DNA of 48,703 bases from DASWIG01 sp965371445. Lineage in GTDB: Bacteria; Acidobacteriota; Thermoanaerobaculia; Multivoradales; J023. The notes under the pieces were generated by a model that was not told where the DNA came from, ran no database searches, and worked only from the letters and a program-made list of their open reading frames with translations. Where the stretch lies: positions 1 to 48,703 of the forward strand of contig CBDUYN010000063.1 in assembly GCA_965371445.1 (NCBI GenBank), read 5' to 3'. The translations under genes were made by a program, and so were the position numbers. Positions 22,877 to 31,575 of the stretch are shown piece by piece (within the stretch, counting starts at the first letter, position 1; each line of letters opens with the position of its first letter).

Positions 22877-24237
22877 AGGGCTTCACTCCCAACGAGGGCC
22901 TCTCCCCCTTCTATGAGCCTGGCACCGTTCTCCAACTCGCGGAAGGCGACGGCGCGGGCGGGGAGCGTCGCCTGGCGACGCCTCTCAGGCTCGTCCGGGC
23001 CGCGGAGTGCTTCCCGGATCGCGAGCCCGACGCCCGGGCGTTCCCGTTGCCGTCCACGACCGGGACGTCGAACGCGTCGCTGAGCCTGCTAGCCAGGTTT
23101 CTTTCGATCGGGCTCGACAGCACCGCGGTGGCCCGTTACCGTCTGGAGCCCGGCGAGACGCAGATCCTCTCGTTCACCAAGGCGGACCTGTCGCGCCACT
23201 TCTCGCCACGCTGCGTCGAAGTGCTGGACCAGGTCCAGGAAGACGGCGACCGCCTCGAATGGTACGGAATCGTCGTCGAAGCGGTGGTCGCCGACGGCCT
23301 GCATCTGGAGATGGAATGGACCCACGACGCCTCCGCCGAAACCCGCGTGAGCTTCCAGAAGGAGGCGAAGAAGGCACTGTCCCCTCGGGGGGATCAAGGG
23401 GGGAAGACACCGTCCCCTCGGGGGGATCAAGGGGGGAAGACACCGTCCGGCGGCCAGGTCGACGTCGGCGCCACGGCGGGCGAAGAAAACAGGACGGTGA
23501 TCGACGCGCCAGGACGCGTCGTCCTCGGCTACCGCGTCCGACCGCTGGAGCGCAGGGTGAGCGCCGCGGATCCGCGGACGCCGCCAGGTCCCCGGCTGGC
23601 GTCCTTGCCGTCACCGCGGCAGGTCTCCGGCCAGGGCCAGGCCGGACCTCGGGAGGAGCCGTCGCCGGAGTCGCTGCTGCGCGGCGCGTTCCTCGACGAC
23701 GGCAAGGAGACCGGCAAGGTCGTCGGACGGCTTGGCTTGCTGCTCGTCGAGGGCGACGGCACCCGGCAGGTCGGGCTCGACCACGCCTTCCAATCCGGGG
23801 ATCGGTTCCGCTTCGAGGTCACCTCAGGCGTCCGGGGTTGGCTCTACGTCCTACATGGCCCGCCGGACGGCGAGGCACAGGTCTTGTGGCCGCGCGACGG
23901 TGCGGCGAGCCTGGTCGAGGCGCAGGTCGTGTCGGTGATCCCGCCGAGCCCGCAGGCCTTCGCATTCGACAAAGCCGTCGGCGAGGAGAGCTTCTACGTG
24001 GCGATCCGCTCGGCGCCGAATCCGGGCTCGGCTCTTCGCAGCCGGCCGGAGCCGGTCGCGGAGGACGAGGTCCGCAGAGAGGTCCAGTATGTCGTGCGAG
24101 GGCTCGAGAAGCCGGGACGGCGGGGCGTCTTCTTCGATCCCGGAGGGCAGGACGGGGACCTCCACGTCTACTTTGCGCCGTCCGAGGGGGACGACGGGAC
24201 CGTCGCGGTGGTGGAGTTTCAGCTACGGCACGAGTGA
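22867..24237 (+). CDS. DUF4384-domain protein, start unclear
   Basis: The frame carries convincing protein upstream of the first conventional start: from 22867 it reads EAQGFTPNEGLSPFYEPGTV and LRLVRAAECFPDREP. The only start codons are CTG at 22867 and TTG at 23047; the true N-terminus may be lost. From the CTG it is 456 residues. A DUF4384-like strand region lies in the last 200 residues (DRFRFEVTSGVRGWLYVLH ... VLWPRDG ... SVIPPSPQAFAFD). DUF4384 is commonly found with caspases and kinases in signalling or conflict proteins. A tandem 33-bp repeat interrupts the middle. It is divergent from, and abuts, the caspase gene. Confidence 0.72.
   Translation: MEAQGFTPNEGLSPFYEPGTVLQLAEGDGAGGERRLATPLRLVRAAECFPDREPDARAFPLPSTTGTSNASLSLLARFLSIGLDSTAVARYRLEPGETQILSFTKADLSRHFSPRCVEVLDQVQEDGDRLEWYGIVVEAVVADGLHLEMEWTHDASAETRVSFQKEAKKALSPRGDQGGKTPSPRGDQGGKTPSGGQVDVGATAGEENRTVIDAPGRVVLGYRVRPLERRVSAADPRTPPGPRLASLPSPRQVSGQGQAGPREEPSPESLLRGAFLDDGKETGKVVGRLGLLLVEGDGTRQVGLDHAFQSGDRFRFEVTSGVRGWLYVLHGPPDGEAQVLWPRDGAASLVEAQVVSVIPPSPQAFAFDKAVGEESFYVAIRSAPNPGSALRSRPEPVAEDEVRREVQYVVRGLEKPGRRGVFFDPGGQDGDLHVYFAPSEGDDGTVAVVEFQLRHE
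23385..23450. repeat. 33-bp tandem repeat within the DUF4384 gene
   Basis: Two direct copies of a 33-bp unit (tcccctcggggggatcaagg then ggggaagacaccg) add SPRGDQGGKTP twice to the protein without breaking the frame. The low-complexity, guanine-rich composition differs from its surroundings. Confidence 0.75.
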
Positions 24238-24331
24238 AGAGCTCCGAAAACCCGACGCCAGTCGACGACGCACTAACCCTTTTGCCCCCGGCCGGGGTCT
24301 GGAGAAAACGCGAGGTTGAGGACCTCGTCCG

Positions 24332-25300
24332 CTACGCGATCTCGTCGAGGAAATCCCAGAGGATCTCCAGGACCTCCTCAGGCCGGTCCATCATGAGCCA
24401 ATGGCTGGCCCCGTAGAGGTGCCGCACAGGGAGCTCCGGCTGAAGCCGGTGGAGACTCTGCGGCAGGACGTTGAGCTCGCTCACGACGCTCAGCACCGGA
24501 CCACCGAAGCTCTTCAAAGCCGCGATCGGCGAATGCTCGGCGACCTCTTCCATGTAGCCGATCAACACCTCGTCGCCCGTCGCCTCGAGGCTTTCGAGGA
24601 CGCGCTCCGCCACCTCCGGCCGCGCGCCGTGGAGGATCTGCCGGAAATACCAGGGGAACTCACGCGCCGGATCGCCGCGCAGCACTTCGAGGAAGGATCG
24701 CCGTTGCTCCTCCGGCACGTGGCTCTGGTCACCGTTGGGGTCGACGAGCAACACCCCGGCGACGCGCTCCGGATGCCGGGCGGCGTACTCCAGGGCCACC
24801 GAGCCGCCCAGGCTGTGGGCGACGAGGACCATGCGCCGCAGCCCCAGGCCCTCGGCCACCGCGCCGAGCGCCGCGGCGATCGCGGCGATCGAATAGTCGC
24901 CGTCCGACGCCGCGTCGGAGCCTCCGTGGCCCGGCAGGTCGACGGCGATCGATCGCAGCCCGGGGCCCAAGGCCGCCACGAGCTGGGTCCACTGCTCCAG
25001 GCGTCCGCCGAGGCCGTGGACGAAAACGACCGCGAGCGGACCGTTGGGATGGCGCTCGAGGATGCGAAGCGAGCCCGACGGACCCGGGATCCACGCCACC
25101 TCGGCGTCCTCGGGGGGATCGTAGAGGAAGGGTGGCGGCGGCGCCGGGCTCGGCGCCGGTGACGAGTCGCCACCCCGGAGCGTCGATGGACGTCGACGGC
25201 CGATCCAGACAGCGGCGACGCCCAACGCTCCAAGGCCGAGCAGCGGCCAGAGGCTTCGCCGGCGCCGCTTCGTCCTCTTGCGGCTCTTGACGCGTTTCAT
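24332..25300 (-). CDS. membrane-anchored alpha/beta hydrolase
   Basis: From the ATG at 25300 the protein has 322 residues: a strongly basic start (KRVKSRKRTKRRRRS), one membrane segment (about 17-33), a proline-rich linker, and an alpha/beta-hydrolase domain. VFVHGLGG (93-100) forms the oxyanion region, DLPGHGGSD follows, and the nucleophile is S163 in VAHSLGGSV; the histidine is in ASHWLMMD near residue 300. The substrate could be an ester, lipid or similar. It lies 29 nt downstream of the TPR protein gene in a kinase-containing cluster. No strong ribosome site is visible. Confidence 0.88.
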   Translation of the reverse strand: MKRVKSRKRTKRRRRSLWPLLGLGALGVAAVWIGRRRPSTLRGGDSSPAPSPAPPPPFLYDPPEDAEVAWIPGPSGSLRILERHPNGPLAVVFVHGLGGRLEQWTQLVAALGPGLRSIAVDLPGHGGSDAASDGDYSIAAIAAALGAVAEGLGLRRMVLVAHSLGGSVALEYAARHPERVAGVLLVDPNGDQSHVPEEQRRSFLEVLRGDPAREFPWYFRQILHGARPEVAERVLESLEATGDEVLIGYMEEVAEHSPIAALKSFGGPVLSVVSELNVLPQSLHRLQPELPVRHLYGASHWLMMDRPEEVLEILWDFLDEIA

Positions 25301-25329
25301 CAGAGAAAATCCACCAGGGGCTCGCCGCG

Positions 25330-26619
25330 TCAACCGTCGCCGGTGCCGTCGTCCGGCTCCTCGGCCGATCCTCCACCTGCTTCCGCCGCACTCCGGGCCT
25401 GGGCCTCGAGAGTGGATTCGTAGAAACGGACGAAGCGAGGTGAAAAGAACCGGGGGGGAATCTTCGGCGGTGGCTCGAGGGCACCGCAAGTGGCAATGTC
25501 GTCTTGAAGCTCCGCGAGGAGCTCCTCCTCGACCTTGCCACCGTAGACGTAGAGCGCGTGCCGCGACGCTGCTCTCAGCAGACAGGCGTAGCCGGCAGCG
25601 CGAGCCTCGCGAAACCCGGCCTCGGCCAGGGCGACGAGGGTTCCTTCGAAATCGCCGCCCAAATAGGCTTCGGCGGCCGTCTTGAGCTCTTGCGGCGGCC
25701 CCTTGGCGACACGCCGCAGGCTGGCGAGCGAATCGCGCAGGGCGCTCGTCAGGCGGGCCAGCTCGTCGGATCCGGCGCTCGCCTTACGTTCAGTCACCTG
25801 GTTCAAATCGCGCTGGAGGGCGGCCACCCGGCGTCCCAGCTGTTCGGGAAAGGGCGAGAGGTAGGCCACCGAGCCGTACTCGCCGTGGGCACTCTGCTCG
25901 AGGGTTTCGAGGTTGTCGAGGGCATCGGCGGCGGCGCTCGTGATCTCTCCGAGCCGCTCGCGGGCGTCGGAAGCGATCGCGTCGAGCTCCTCCGCCACCT
26001 TCTCAGCCTGGCTTCGGGCCTGGCCCAACGGCACCGGATCGATCCCCTGGGAGGCGCTCCGGAGCTGACGATCCGTTTCCTCGAGACGAGCCTCGGCGTC
26101 ACGCTGCCGCGAGGCGAACGACGGATCGCCGGTCTCCCAGGCCGCGGCGAGCTCCGCCGTTCGGTGCAGCTCCTCGAGGAACGACGCAGCCTTGCGGGCC
26201 CCGGCAAGCGCCTGCTCGGCCGCGGTCCTGGCCGCGTCGAGCTCCCGGATGCGGGTGACGCAACCCTTCCGGCGCGTCCGCAGGTCCTGGTGCTCGTTGC
26301 GGCGCGCCTGCTGGATCTGCCCCTGTTGCTCCGACACGGCCCAGGCGGAAAGGGCGCCCAGGCAGTCGCCCTGCCCGGCAAGTGCGATGCCGAGGTAGTA
26401 ATGGGGCAGGTAGTCACGGCGCAACGACGTGACCCTCTCCTCGCCGCGCTCGGCGATCGCGGCACGCAGCTCCGCTTCGGCCGCCGCGAAACGGTCCGCC
26501 TCCACGGCCTCGACGCCTTTGCGGTAGCTCTCCCGCGCCTGGCCCGACGAGGGCGCCGCGCCGAAGACGGCGAGCACCGCCACCGTCAAGAGACCCAACG
26601 CCCAAGCTCTTATGGCCAC
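25330..26619 (-). CDS. secreted TPR/coiled-coil protein of unknown family
   Basis: A GTG start with AAGGAGG about 7 nt upstream gives 429 residues. Residues 1-27 are a signal peptide ending near SSGQA. Residues 28-100 resemble TPR helices (ESYRKGVEAVEADRFAAAEA; YLPHYYLGIALAGQGDCLGA). Residues 110-300 are long helices with coiled-coil character, and residues 300-400 contain a second helical repeat (AAEAYLGGDFEGTLVALAEA) ending acidic. Its start overlaps the kinase stop by 10 nt, so it is probably translated with the kinase. It may be a periplasmic partner of the kinase's outer domain (inference). Confidence 0.8.
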   Translation of the reverse strand: MAIRAWALGLLTVAVLAVFGAAPSSGQARESYRKGVEAVEADRFAAAEAELRAAIAERGEERVTSLRRDYLPHYYLGIALAGQGDCLGALSAWAVSEQQGQIQQARRNEHQDLRTRRKGCVTRIRELDAARTAAEQALAGARKAASFLEELHRTAELAAAWETGDPSFASRQRDAEARLEETDRQLRSASQGIDPVPLGQARSQAEKVAEELDAIASDARERLGEITSAAADALDNLETLEQSAHGEYGSVAYLSPFPEQLGRRVAALQRDLNQVTERKASAGSDELARLTSALRDSLASLRRVAKGPPQELKTAAEAYLGGDFEGTLVALAEAGFREARAAGYACLLRAASRHALYVYGGKVEEELLAELQDDIATCGALEPPPKIPPRFFSPRFVRFYESTLEAQARSAAEAGGGSAEEPDDGTGDG

Positions 26620-28778
26620 CAGTCGCCCTCCTTGAAGAACTCGGTCACCGTCGGCCGGCCGAAGTCGACGTCGCAGGCCGAGGCCAACCCGACGCTCACC
26701 TCGACCTCGCAGCTTAGAGTTTCGATGTAGTCGGGGTGGCGCAGGTGCAGCGTGTAGCGGCCCGGCGGCAGCTCGATGCGCAACGGCGTGAAGGGATCGT
26801 CCGGCAGCTCCTGGAGGTAGCCCTCGCTGTCGTTGACCTCCGAGATCTCACCCCAGGGCAGCGCGGCCACCGTGACGACACCGACGGCGGGCGGCACCAC
26901 GGCCGTCGGCCGCTGGGGGACGACGGGCGGCGGCTCGGGCGGCGGCGGCTCGGGCGGCGGCGGTTCACGACCTCCGAAGGCGATCAGCAAGAGGACGACC
27001 ACCAGGAGCCCGGAGGCTGCCAAGGCACCCCACTGCTGCCAGCTCGGCAGGCTCAGGAACGCTTCTTTCCACACCGCCAGGGCGCCGTCGCCCTGCGCGC
27101 TCGCCTGGCGCTCCGAGGGCCCTACAGGTGGCGGTACCCGGGCCAGCTCCGGATGACGCTCGGCGGAGATCTCGGCCAGGAGGTCCGAGGTGGGCCTTCT
27201 CGCCGTCTTCTCGTCGGCGCTTCCAGAACCCGACGAGGTCTTCCGAGGCGTCGCTTCGGAAACCGCGGCCGGTGGTGGCGGCGGCGAAAGAGCTTGCGCC
27301 GCTTTCGGCGGCGGTGGCGCCTTGGGAATGGGCGGCATCGGCAACCGCACGGTAGGCGCCGAAGCAGAGACTTCGGACGACGGCAGCGAGGAGCCTCGAA
27401 GCGTCGGCGGAGGAGGAGACTGGGGCGCCGGAAAGGAGCCGCCCTCGGTCATCGTCTCCTCGAGACGCTTCTTCGCCGCTTTCAGATCGCCCTTGGCGAT
27501 CAGGGCGCCGATCTGTTGCGCCCGCGACTCCAGCCCTCCTTGAGGGATCACCTGTGTCGGCGCTTTCGCCGCCTTCTCCTCGGAAGTCGCCACCCCGGCG
27601 CGAGACCCTACCGCCGGGGATTGGGTTTGCGGCGGCGGGATCTTCCCGGAGGGCGGGGTTGCCAGGGTCGCGTCGGCCGACGGCACCAGCGACGACGCCG
27701 GAAGGCTGGGCAAGAGCTCTGTCTTGGCCCGTGCGTCGACCTGCACCGTCGCGTCGGCGTCGAGCGGTCCGCTGACCGGCTCGGACGAGCCGCCCGCCGA
27801 GCTCTGGGCGATCGTGTCGTCGCCGAGGTTGCCCTCGAGGTCGACGGCCGTGCGAGAGATCTGCGATTCGGAGAGCACCGAATCCTCCTCTTCGACGGCG
27901 CTCGGCGGGGCCGGCTGCATCGAAGAGACCTCGCGCAGAGCGGGCCATTTCCCGGCCTCGATACCCTCACAGATCCGCTCCAGCTCCGGAATCAGCTCCT
28001 CGAGGCTGGCGAAGCGCCGCTCGGGCTTCTTCTCGAGACAGCGGGCCACGAGCTCGGAGAGCGCCTCCGGGCACTCGGACCAGACCGCGCTCACCGGCAG
28101 CGGCACCTTGTAGAGGATCTGGTAGACGAGCGCCGAGAGGGTGTTGCCGCGGAACGGGCGCTCGTAGGTCAGAAGCTCGTAGGCCAACACCCCGTAGGAG
28201 AAGATGTCCGCCCGATGGTCGAGCTCGCCACCACGGACCTGCTCGGGAGGCAGGTAGCTGGCGGTCCCCATGGTGACCCCTTTCTGGGTCAGCTGGGTCT
28301 CGGCGCTCGCCAGCTTGGCGATGCCGAAGTCCATGATCTTGACCGTACCGTCGTCCAGGACGCGGACGTTGGCGGGCTTGATGTCGCGGTGGATCACGCC
28401 CTGCGAGTGGGCGTGGGCGAGGCCCCGGGCCACCTGCAGGAGGTAGTCGATCTTCACCTGCGAGGTCAGCCGCTCCCGGCGCTGGATGACGTCGTGGAGG
28501 TCCTCGCCGGCCAGGAACTCCTGCACCAGGAAGGGGACGCCGTTCTCGTCGGCGTCGGCGGCGAAGACGGTGACGATGTTTTTGTGCTGGAGGTTGCCCG
28601 AGATCTGCCCCTCACGCATAAAGCGCTTGCGCAGCCCCTCGTCCTCGACCGAGCACAGCTTGATCGCCACCTCGCGCTTCAGATGCGGGTCGCTGCCCTT
28701 GTAGACCACCCCGAAGCTGCCTTCGCCCAGCTTGTCGGTGACCTTGAACTTGCCGATCTGCTCGATCTGCTCCGTCAT
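26610..28778 (-). CDS. transmembrane Ser/Thr protein kinase with PEGA-like outer domain
   Basis: The chosen ATG at 28778 has GGGGAG just upstream; an ATG at 28796 adds six residues without a ribosome site. The 722-residue protein has a bacterial Hanks-type kinase domain (about 10-275): GEGSFG loop, catalytic K40, HRDIKPAN with D132, DFG at D150, PPEQ and DIFSYGV. A long proline- and serine-rich linker (300-590) includes a short helical segment (LIAKGDLKAAKKRLEE). One membrane span is near 620-640, followed by proline repeats and a PEGA-like domain (LPPGRYTLHLRHPDY). It heads the kinase-TPR-hydrolase cluster and follows the NUDIX gene by 29 nt. Confidence 0.93.
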   Translation of the reverse strand: MTEQIEQIGKFKVTDKLGEGSFGVVYKGSDPHLKREVAIKLCSVEDEGLRKRFMREGQISGNLQHKNIVTVFAADADENGVPFLVQEFLAGEDLHDVIQRRERLTSQVKIDYLLQVARGLAHAHSQGVIHRDIKPANVRVLDDGTVKIMDFGIAKLASAETQLTQKGVTMGTASYLPPEQVRGGELDHRADIFSYGVLAYELLTYERPFRGNTLSALVYQILYKVPLPVSAVWSECPEALSELVARCLEKKPERRFASLEELIPELERICEGIEAGKWPALREVSSMQPAPPSAVEEEDSVLSESQISRTAVDLEGNLGDDTIAQSSAGGSSEPVSGPLDADATVQVDARAKTELLPSLPASSLVPSADATLATPPSGKIPPPQTQSPAVGSRAGVATSEEKAAKAPTQVIPQGGLESRAQQIGALIAKGDLKAAKKRLEETMTEGGSFPAPQSPPPPTLRGSSLPSSEVSASAPTVRLPMPPIPKAPPPPKAAQALSPPPPPAAVSEATPRKTSSGSGSADEKTARRPTSDLLAEISAERHPELARVPPPVGPSERQASAQGDGALAVWKEAFLSLPSWQQWGALAASGLLVVVLLLIAFGGREPPPPEPPPPEPPPVVPQRPTAVVPPAVGVVTVAALPWGEISEVNDSEGYLQELPDDPFTPLRIELPPGRYTLHLRHPDYIETLSCEVEVSVGLASACDVDFGRPTVTEFFKEGDWWP

Positions 28779-28807
28779 AAAGCTCCCCGCAGACATAACC
28801 AAGGATT

Positions 28808-29389
28808 CTAGCAGGAACTCTCCGCGGATTCGTAGAGCGTCAGCCACTGGAAGGCGGCGACCACGAGGGAGTGGGTGATGCGCCCGCTTCTCAGGAGCTC
28901 CGGGATCTCGCTGCGCGCCACCGTGTGGACCGCGAGGTGCTCGCCGGGATCGGGGTCGGGCTCGGCCACCCGACGGGCGCCGCGGACGAGCCAGGTGGTG
29001 CAGGCGTTGTCCTGGATCGCGGGGTTCGGATGGACCGTTCCCAGAAGCTCCGGCGCCTTCCCGGCATAGCCCGTCTCCTCGAGCAGCTCGCGGACCACGG
29101 CGGCAGACGGCTCTTCTCCCGGCTCCACGACGCCGCCCGGGATCTCCAGGGTGACGGAGTCGATACCGTGCCGGTACTGCTCGACGAGCACCACACCGTC
29201 GTCCTCGGTCAACGCCACGACGTTGGTCCACGACGGGACGTGAAGCACCGTGTAGGAGCCCGGTCGCCCCGTCCGCGGCGAGCGCCGCACCACCTCGCGC
29301 ACCGCGAAGACGGGAAAATCCGTCGCCTCACCCCACTCCAGGGTCTCCCAAAGGTCGATGGACGCGGGGGAATCGGACTTCGACAACAT
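28808..29389 (-). CDS. NUDIX hydrolase (ADP-ribose pyrophosphatase type)
   Basis: The 193-residue protein has a complete Nudix box at residues 86-108: glycine pair, E90/E92 region, RELLEETGY with the catalytic glutamates. Preceding EQYRHGIDSVTLEIPGG is typical of ADP-sugar pyrophosphatases, which cleave ADP-ribose and related nucleotide sugars. It is the first gene of the minus-strand kinase cluster, divergent from the symporter with an 83-nt gap. Substrate is a family-level inference. Confidence 0.93.
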   Translation of the reverse strand: MLSKSDSPASIDLWETLEWGEATDFPVFAVREVVRRSPRTGRPGSYTVLHVPSWTNVVALTEDDGVVLVEQYRHGIDSVTLEIPGGVVEPGEEPSAAVVRELLEETGYAGKAPELLGTVHPNPAIQDNACTTWLVRGARRVAEPDPDPGEHLAVHTVARSEIPELLRSGRITHSLVVAAFQWLTLYESAESSC

Positions 29390-29456
29390 CTGAGCCTCCT
29401 ACGGTCTCTCACCCTACGGATCGCTTCCGGCGGGGTTGCAGAGCCCCTCAAGATGC

Positions 29457-29475
29457 CATAACGTCGGCCGTTATG
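29457..29475 (+). promoter_or_regulatory. inverted repeat enclosing the symporter start codon
   Basis: CATAACG (29457-29463) and CGTTATG (29469-29475) form a perfect 7-bp inverted repeat with a 5-nt centre, and the second arm contains the ATG at 29473. No ribosome site is visible. The sequence could be a repressor operator in the divergent NUDIX/symporter region or a start-blocking RNA hairpin. Confidence 0.45.
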
Positions 29476-30732
29476 GAAAGCCATCCCAATCTACCATGGT
29501 ACCGGAAGCTCCACTGGCAGATCTTGGCGGCGCTGGTCGCCGGCAGCCTCGTCGGACACTTCGGCGGCGAGGCCGTCGTACCGAAGTTTGCCTGGCTGGG
29601 CACGTTCATCATCCGCTGCCTCAAGATGGTCATCGTGCCGCTGGTCTTCACGTCGATCGTCTCCGGCGTGGCCTCGGTAGGGGGTGGTCGTAGCCTCGGC
29701 CGGCTCTTTTCGAAGACCCTGGGCTACTACGTCCTCTCCAGCCTCCTGGCGGCGGTCATCGGCCTGATCCTCGTCAACCTGATCCGGCCTGGCGTCGGCG
29801 CCAACCTGGTGGGCAGCCAGACGCAGAAGCTACCGGAGCTCGAAACCCCCGACTCGCCGGTCGACCTGCTGCTCGCCATCGTACCCGAGAACGTCATCGC
29901 GGCCGCTGCGAAGCCCGACATGCTCTCGCTCATCTTCTTCTGCATCCTGCTCGGCGTGTCGATCGCCGCGCTTCCCGAGAAGCCTCGGACGACGCTGCTC
30001 GGAGTCATTGATGCGGCCTTCCAGGCGATGATGAAGATGACCCGCTACGTGATCATGGTGCTGCCCCTGGGGGTCTTCGGACTGATCGTGCGGGTGGTGG
30101 GCACGACCGGCTTCAGCGCCTTCAAGGCTCTCGGCTACTACATGCTGACGATCGCCTCCGGGTTGACCATCCACCTTTTCGTGACCCTGCCGCTGCTGCT
30201 CCTGCTGCTCGGCCGGATCAAGCCCTCGATCCACTTCCGCAACATGACGGACCCGGCCTTGATGGCGTTTTCGACCAGCTCCTCGGCCGCCACGCTGCCG
30301 GTGACCCTGGAGGCGGTCGAGCACAAGGTCGGGGTCTCGAACCGCATCTCGTCGTTCGTCCTGCCGATGGGGGCGACCGTCAACATGGACGGCACCGCGC
30401 TCTACGAATGCGCCGGGGTGCTCTTCATCGCCCAGGTGCTGGGGGCGGATCTGACGATTTTTCAGCAGATGATCGTCGTGATGACGGCGCTGCTCGCCTC
30501 GATCGGCGCCGCCGCGGTGCCGTCGGCGGGTCTCGTCATCATCTTCCTGGTGCTTGAAGCCATCAACCTCCGGGGCCCTGAGGTCGACGCCATCGTCGGC
30601 GCCATGCTCGCCATCGACCGGCCGCTCGACATGTACCGGACCACAGTCAACGTCTTCAGCGACTCCTGCGGCGCCGCCATCATCGCCCGCTCCGAGGGTG
30701 AGGAGAACGTCGACACCGCGGTCGTCGATTGA
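29473..30732 (+). CDS. dicarboxylate/amino acid:cation symporter (DAACS/SLC1 family)
   Basis: The 419-residue protein is full length for the GltP/DctA family. Key motifs are the serine-rich reentrant hairpin FSTSSSAATLPVT (near 270), NMDGTALYE (near 308), and the second hairpin GAAAVPSAG followed by DRPLDMYRTTVNVFSD, which bind sodium or protons and the substrate carboxylates. It would import glutamate, aspartate or C4-dicarboxylates. It heads an operon with the SDR gene (15-nt gap) and the TraB-family gene. Confidence 0.95.
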   Translation: MESHPNLPWYRKLHWQILAALVAGSLVGHFGGEAVVPKFAWLGTFIIRCLKMVIVPLVFTSIVSGVASVGGGRSLGRLFSKTLGYYVLSSLLAAVIGLILVNLIRPGVGANLVGSQTQKLPELETPDSPVDLLLAIVPENVIAAAAKPDMLSLIFFCILLGVSIAALPEKPRTTLLGVIDAAFQAMMKMTRYVIMVLPLGVFGLIVRVVGTTGFSAFKALGYYMLTIASGLTIHLFVTLPLLLLLLGRIKPSIHFRNMTDPALMAFSTSSSAATLPVTLEAVEHKVGVSNRISSFVLPMGATVNMDGTALYECAGVLFIAQVLGADLTIFQQMIVVMTALLASIGAAAVPSAGLVIIFLVLEAINLRGPEVDAIVGAMLAIDRPLDMYRTTVNVFSDSCGAAIIARSEGEENVDTAVVD

Positions 30733-30747
30733 TCGGAGCTAACACCC

Positions 30748-31563
30748 ATGAGTGCCATTCGTTTGAAACGCGTCCTGATCACGGGTGCCGGCCACGGCAT
30801 CGGGCGCGCCATCGCGCTCGCTTTCGGCCGCGGCGGCGCCGAGGTCGTGGCGAGCGACCTGAACGAGGAAAACCTCGAGGAAACCCGCGAAGAGGTCACA
30901 CAGACCGGCGCCGTATGCCGGACCTACCGCCTCGACGTCACCGACGAGAAAGAGATCGCCGCCGTACGCGAGGCGATCCACCGCGACGCCGGAACGGTCG
31001 ACATCCTGGTCAACAACGCCGGCGTCGTCTTTGGCGGAGCGTTCCTCGACGTACCCTTGGAGCAGCATCGCCTGACCTACCGCGTCAACATCGAGGGCGT
31101 GGTCGCCATGACCCACGCCTTTCTCCCGGACCTGATCTCGGCCCCCCGCGGGCACCTCGTCAACATCTGCAGCGCCTCGGGCTTCATCGGCCTCCCCAAC
31201 GGCTCGACCTACGCCTCGTCGAAGTGGGCGGCGATCGGCTTTTCCGAGTCGATCCGCCTGGAGCTCAGGCACCTCGGCCACCGCCACGTCGACGTCACCT
31301 CGGTCTGCCCGACCTACGTTTCGACCGGCATGTTCGAGGGCGCCAAGCCCCCGAGGACCGCGAACATGCTGACTCCCGAGATGATCGCCGGAAAGGTCGT
31401 GGAGGCGGTCGAGCGACGCAAGGTCTGGGTCCTGGAACCCTTCATCGTCAAGCTCACCCCGATTCTCCAGAACGTCCTGCCGACCGTGGTGACCGACCTG
31501 CTCTCGGACGCTTTCGGCGCCTCCTCCTCGATGGAATCCTGGCAAGGCCACAAGGCCGGCTAG
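30748..31563 (+). CDS. short-chain dehydrogenase/reductase
   Basis: The 271-residue protein is a classical SDR: coenzyme motif TGAGHGIG (12-19), NNAG at 89-92, and catalytic S142, Y155 and K159 (YASSK). The acidic residue after strand 2 (SDLNEENL) suggests NAD rather than NADP. The hydrophobic C-terminal part (FIVKLTPILQNVLPTVVTD) resembles membrane-associated retinol or steroid dehydrogenases. Substrate is unknown. It lies between the symporter and TraB genes in one operon. Confidence 0.93.
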   Translation: MSAIRLKRVLITGAGHGIGRAIALAFGRGGAEVVASDLNEENLEETREEVTQTGAVCRTYRLDVTDEKEIAAVREAIHRDAGTVDILVNNAGVVFGGAFLDVPLEQHRLTYRVNIEGVVAMTHAFLPDLISAPRGHLVNICSASGFIGLPNGSTYASSKWAAIGFSESIRLELRHLGHRHVDVTSVCPTYVSTGMFEGAKPPRTANMLTPEMIAGKVVEAVERRKVWVLEPFIVKLTPILQNVLPTVVTDLLSDAFGASSSMESWQGHKAG

Positions 31564-31575
31564 GGAAGCGACACG

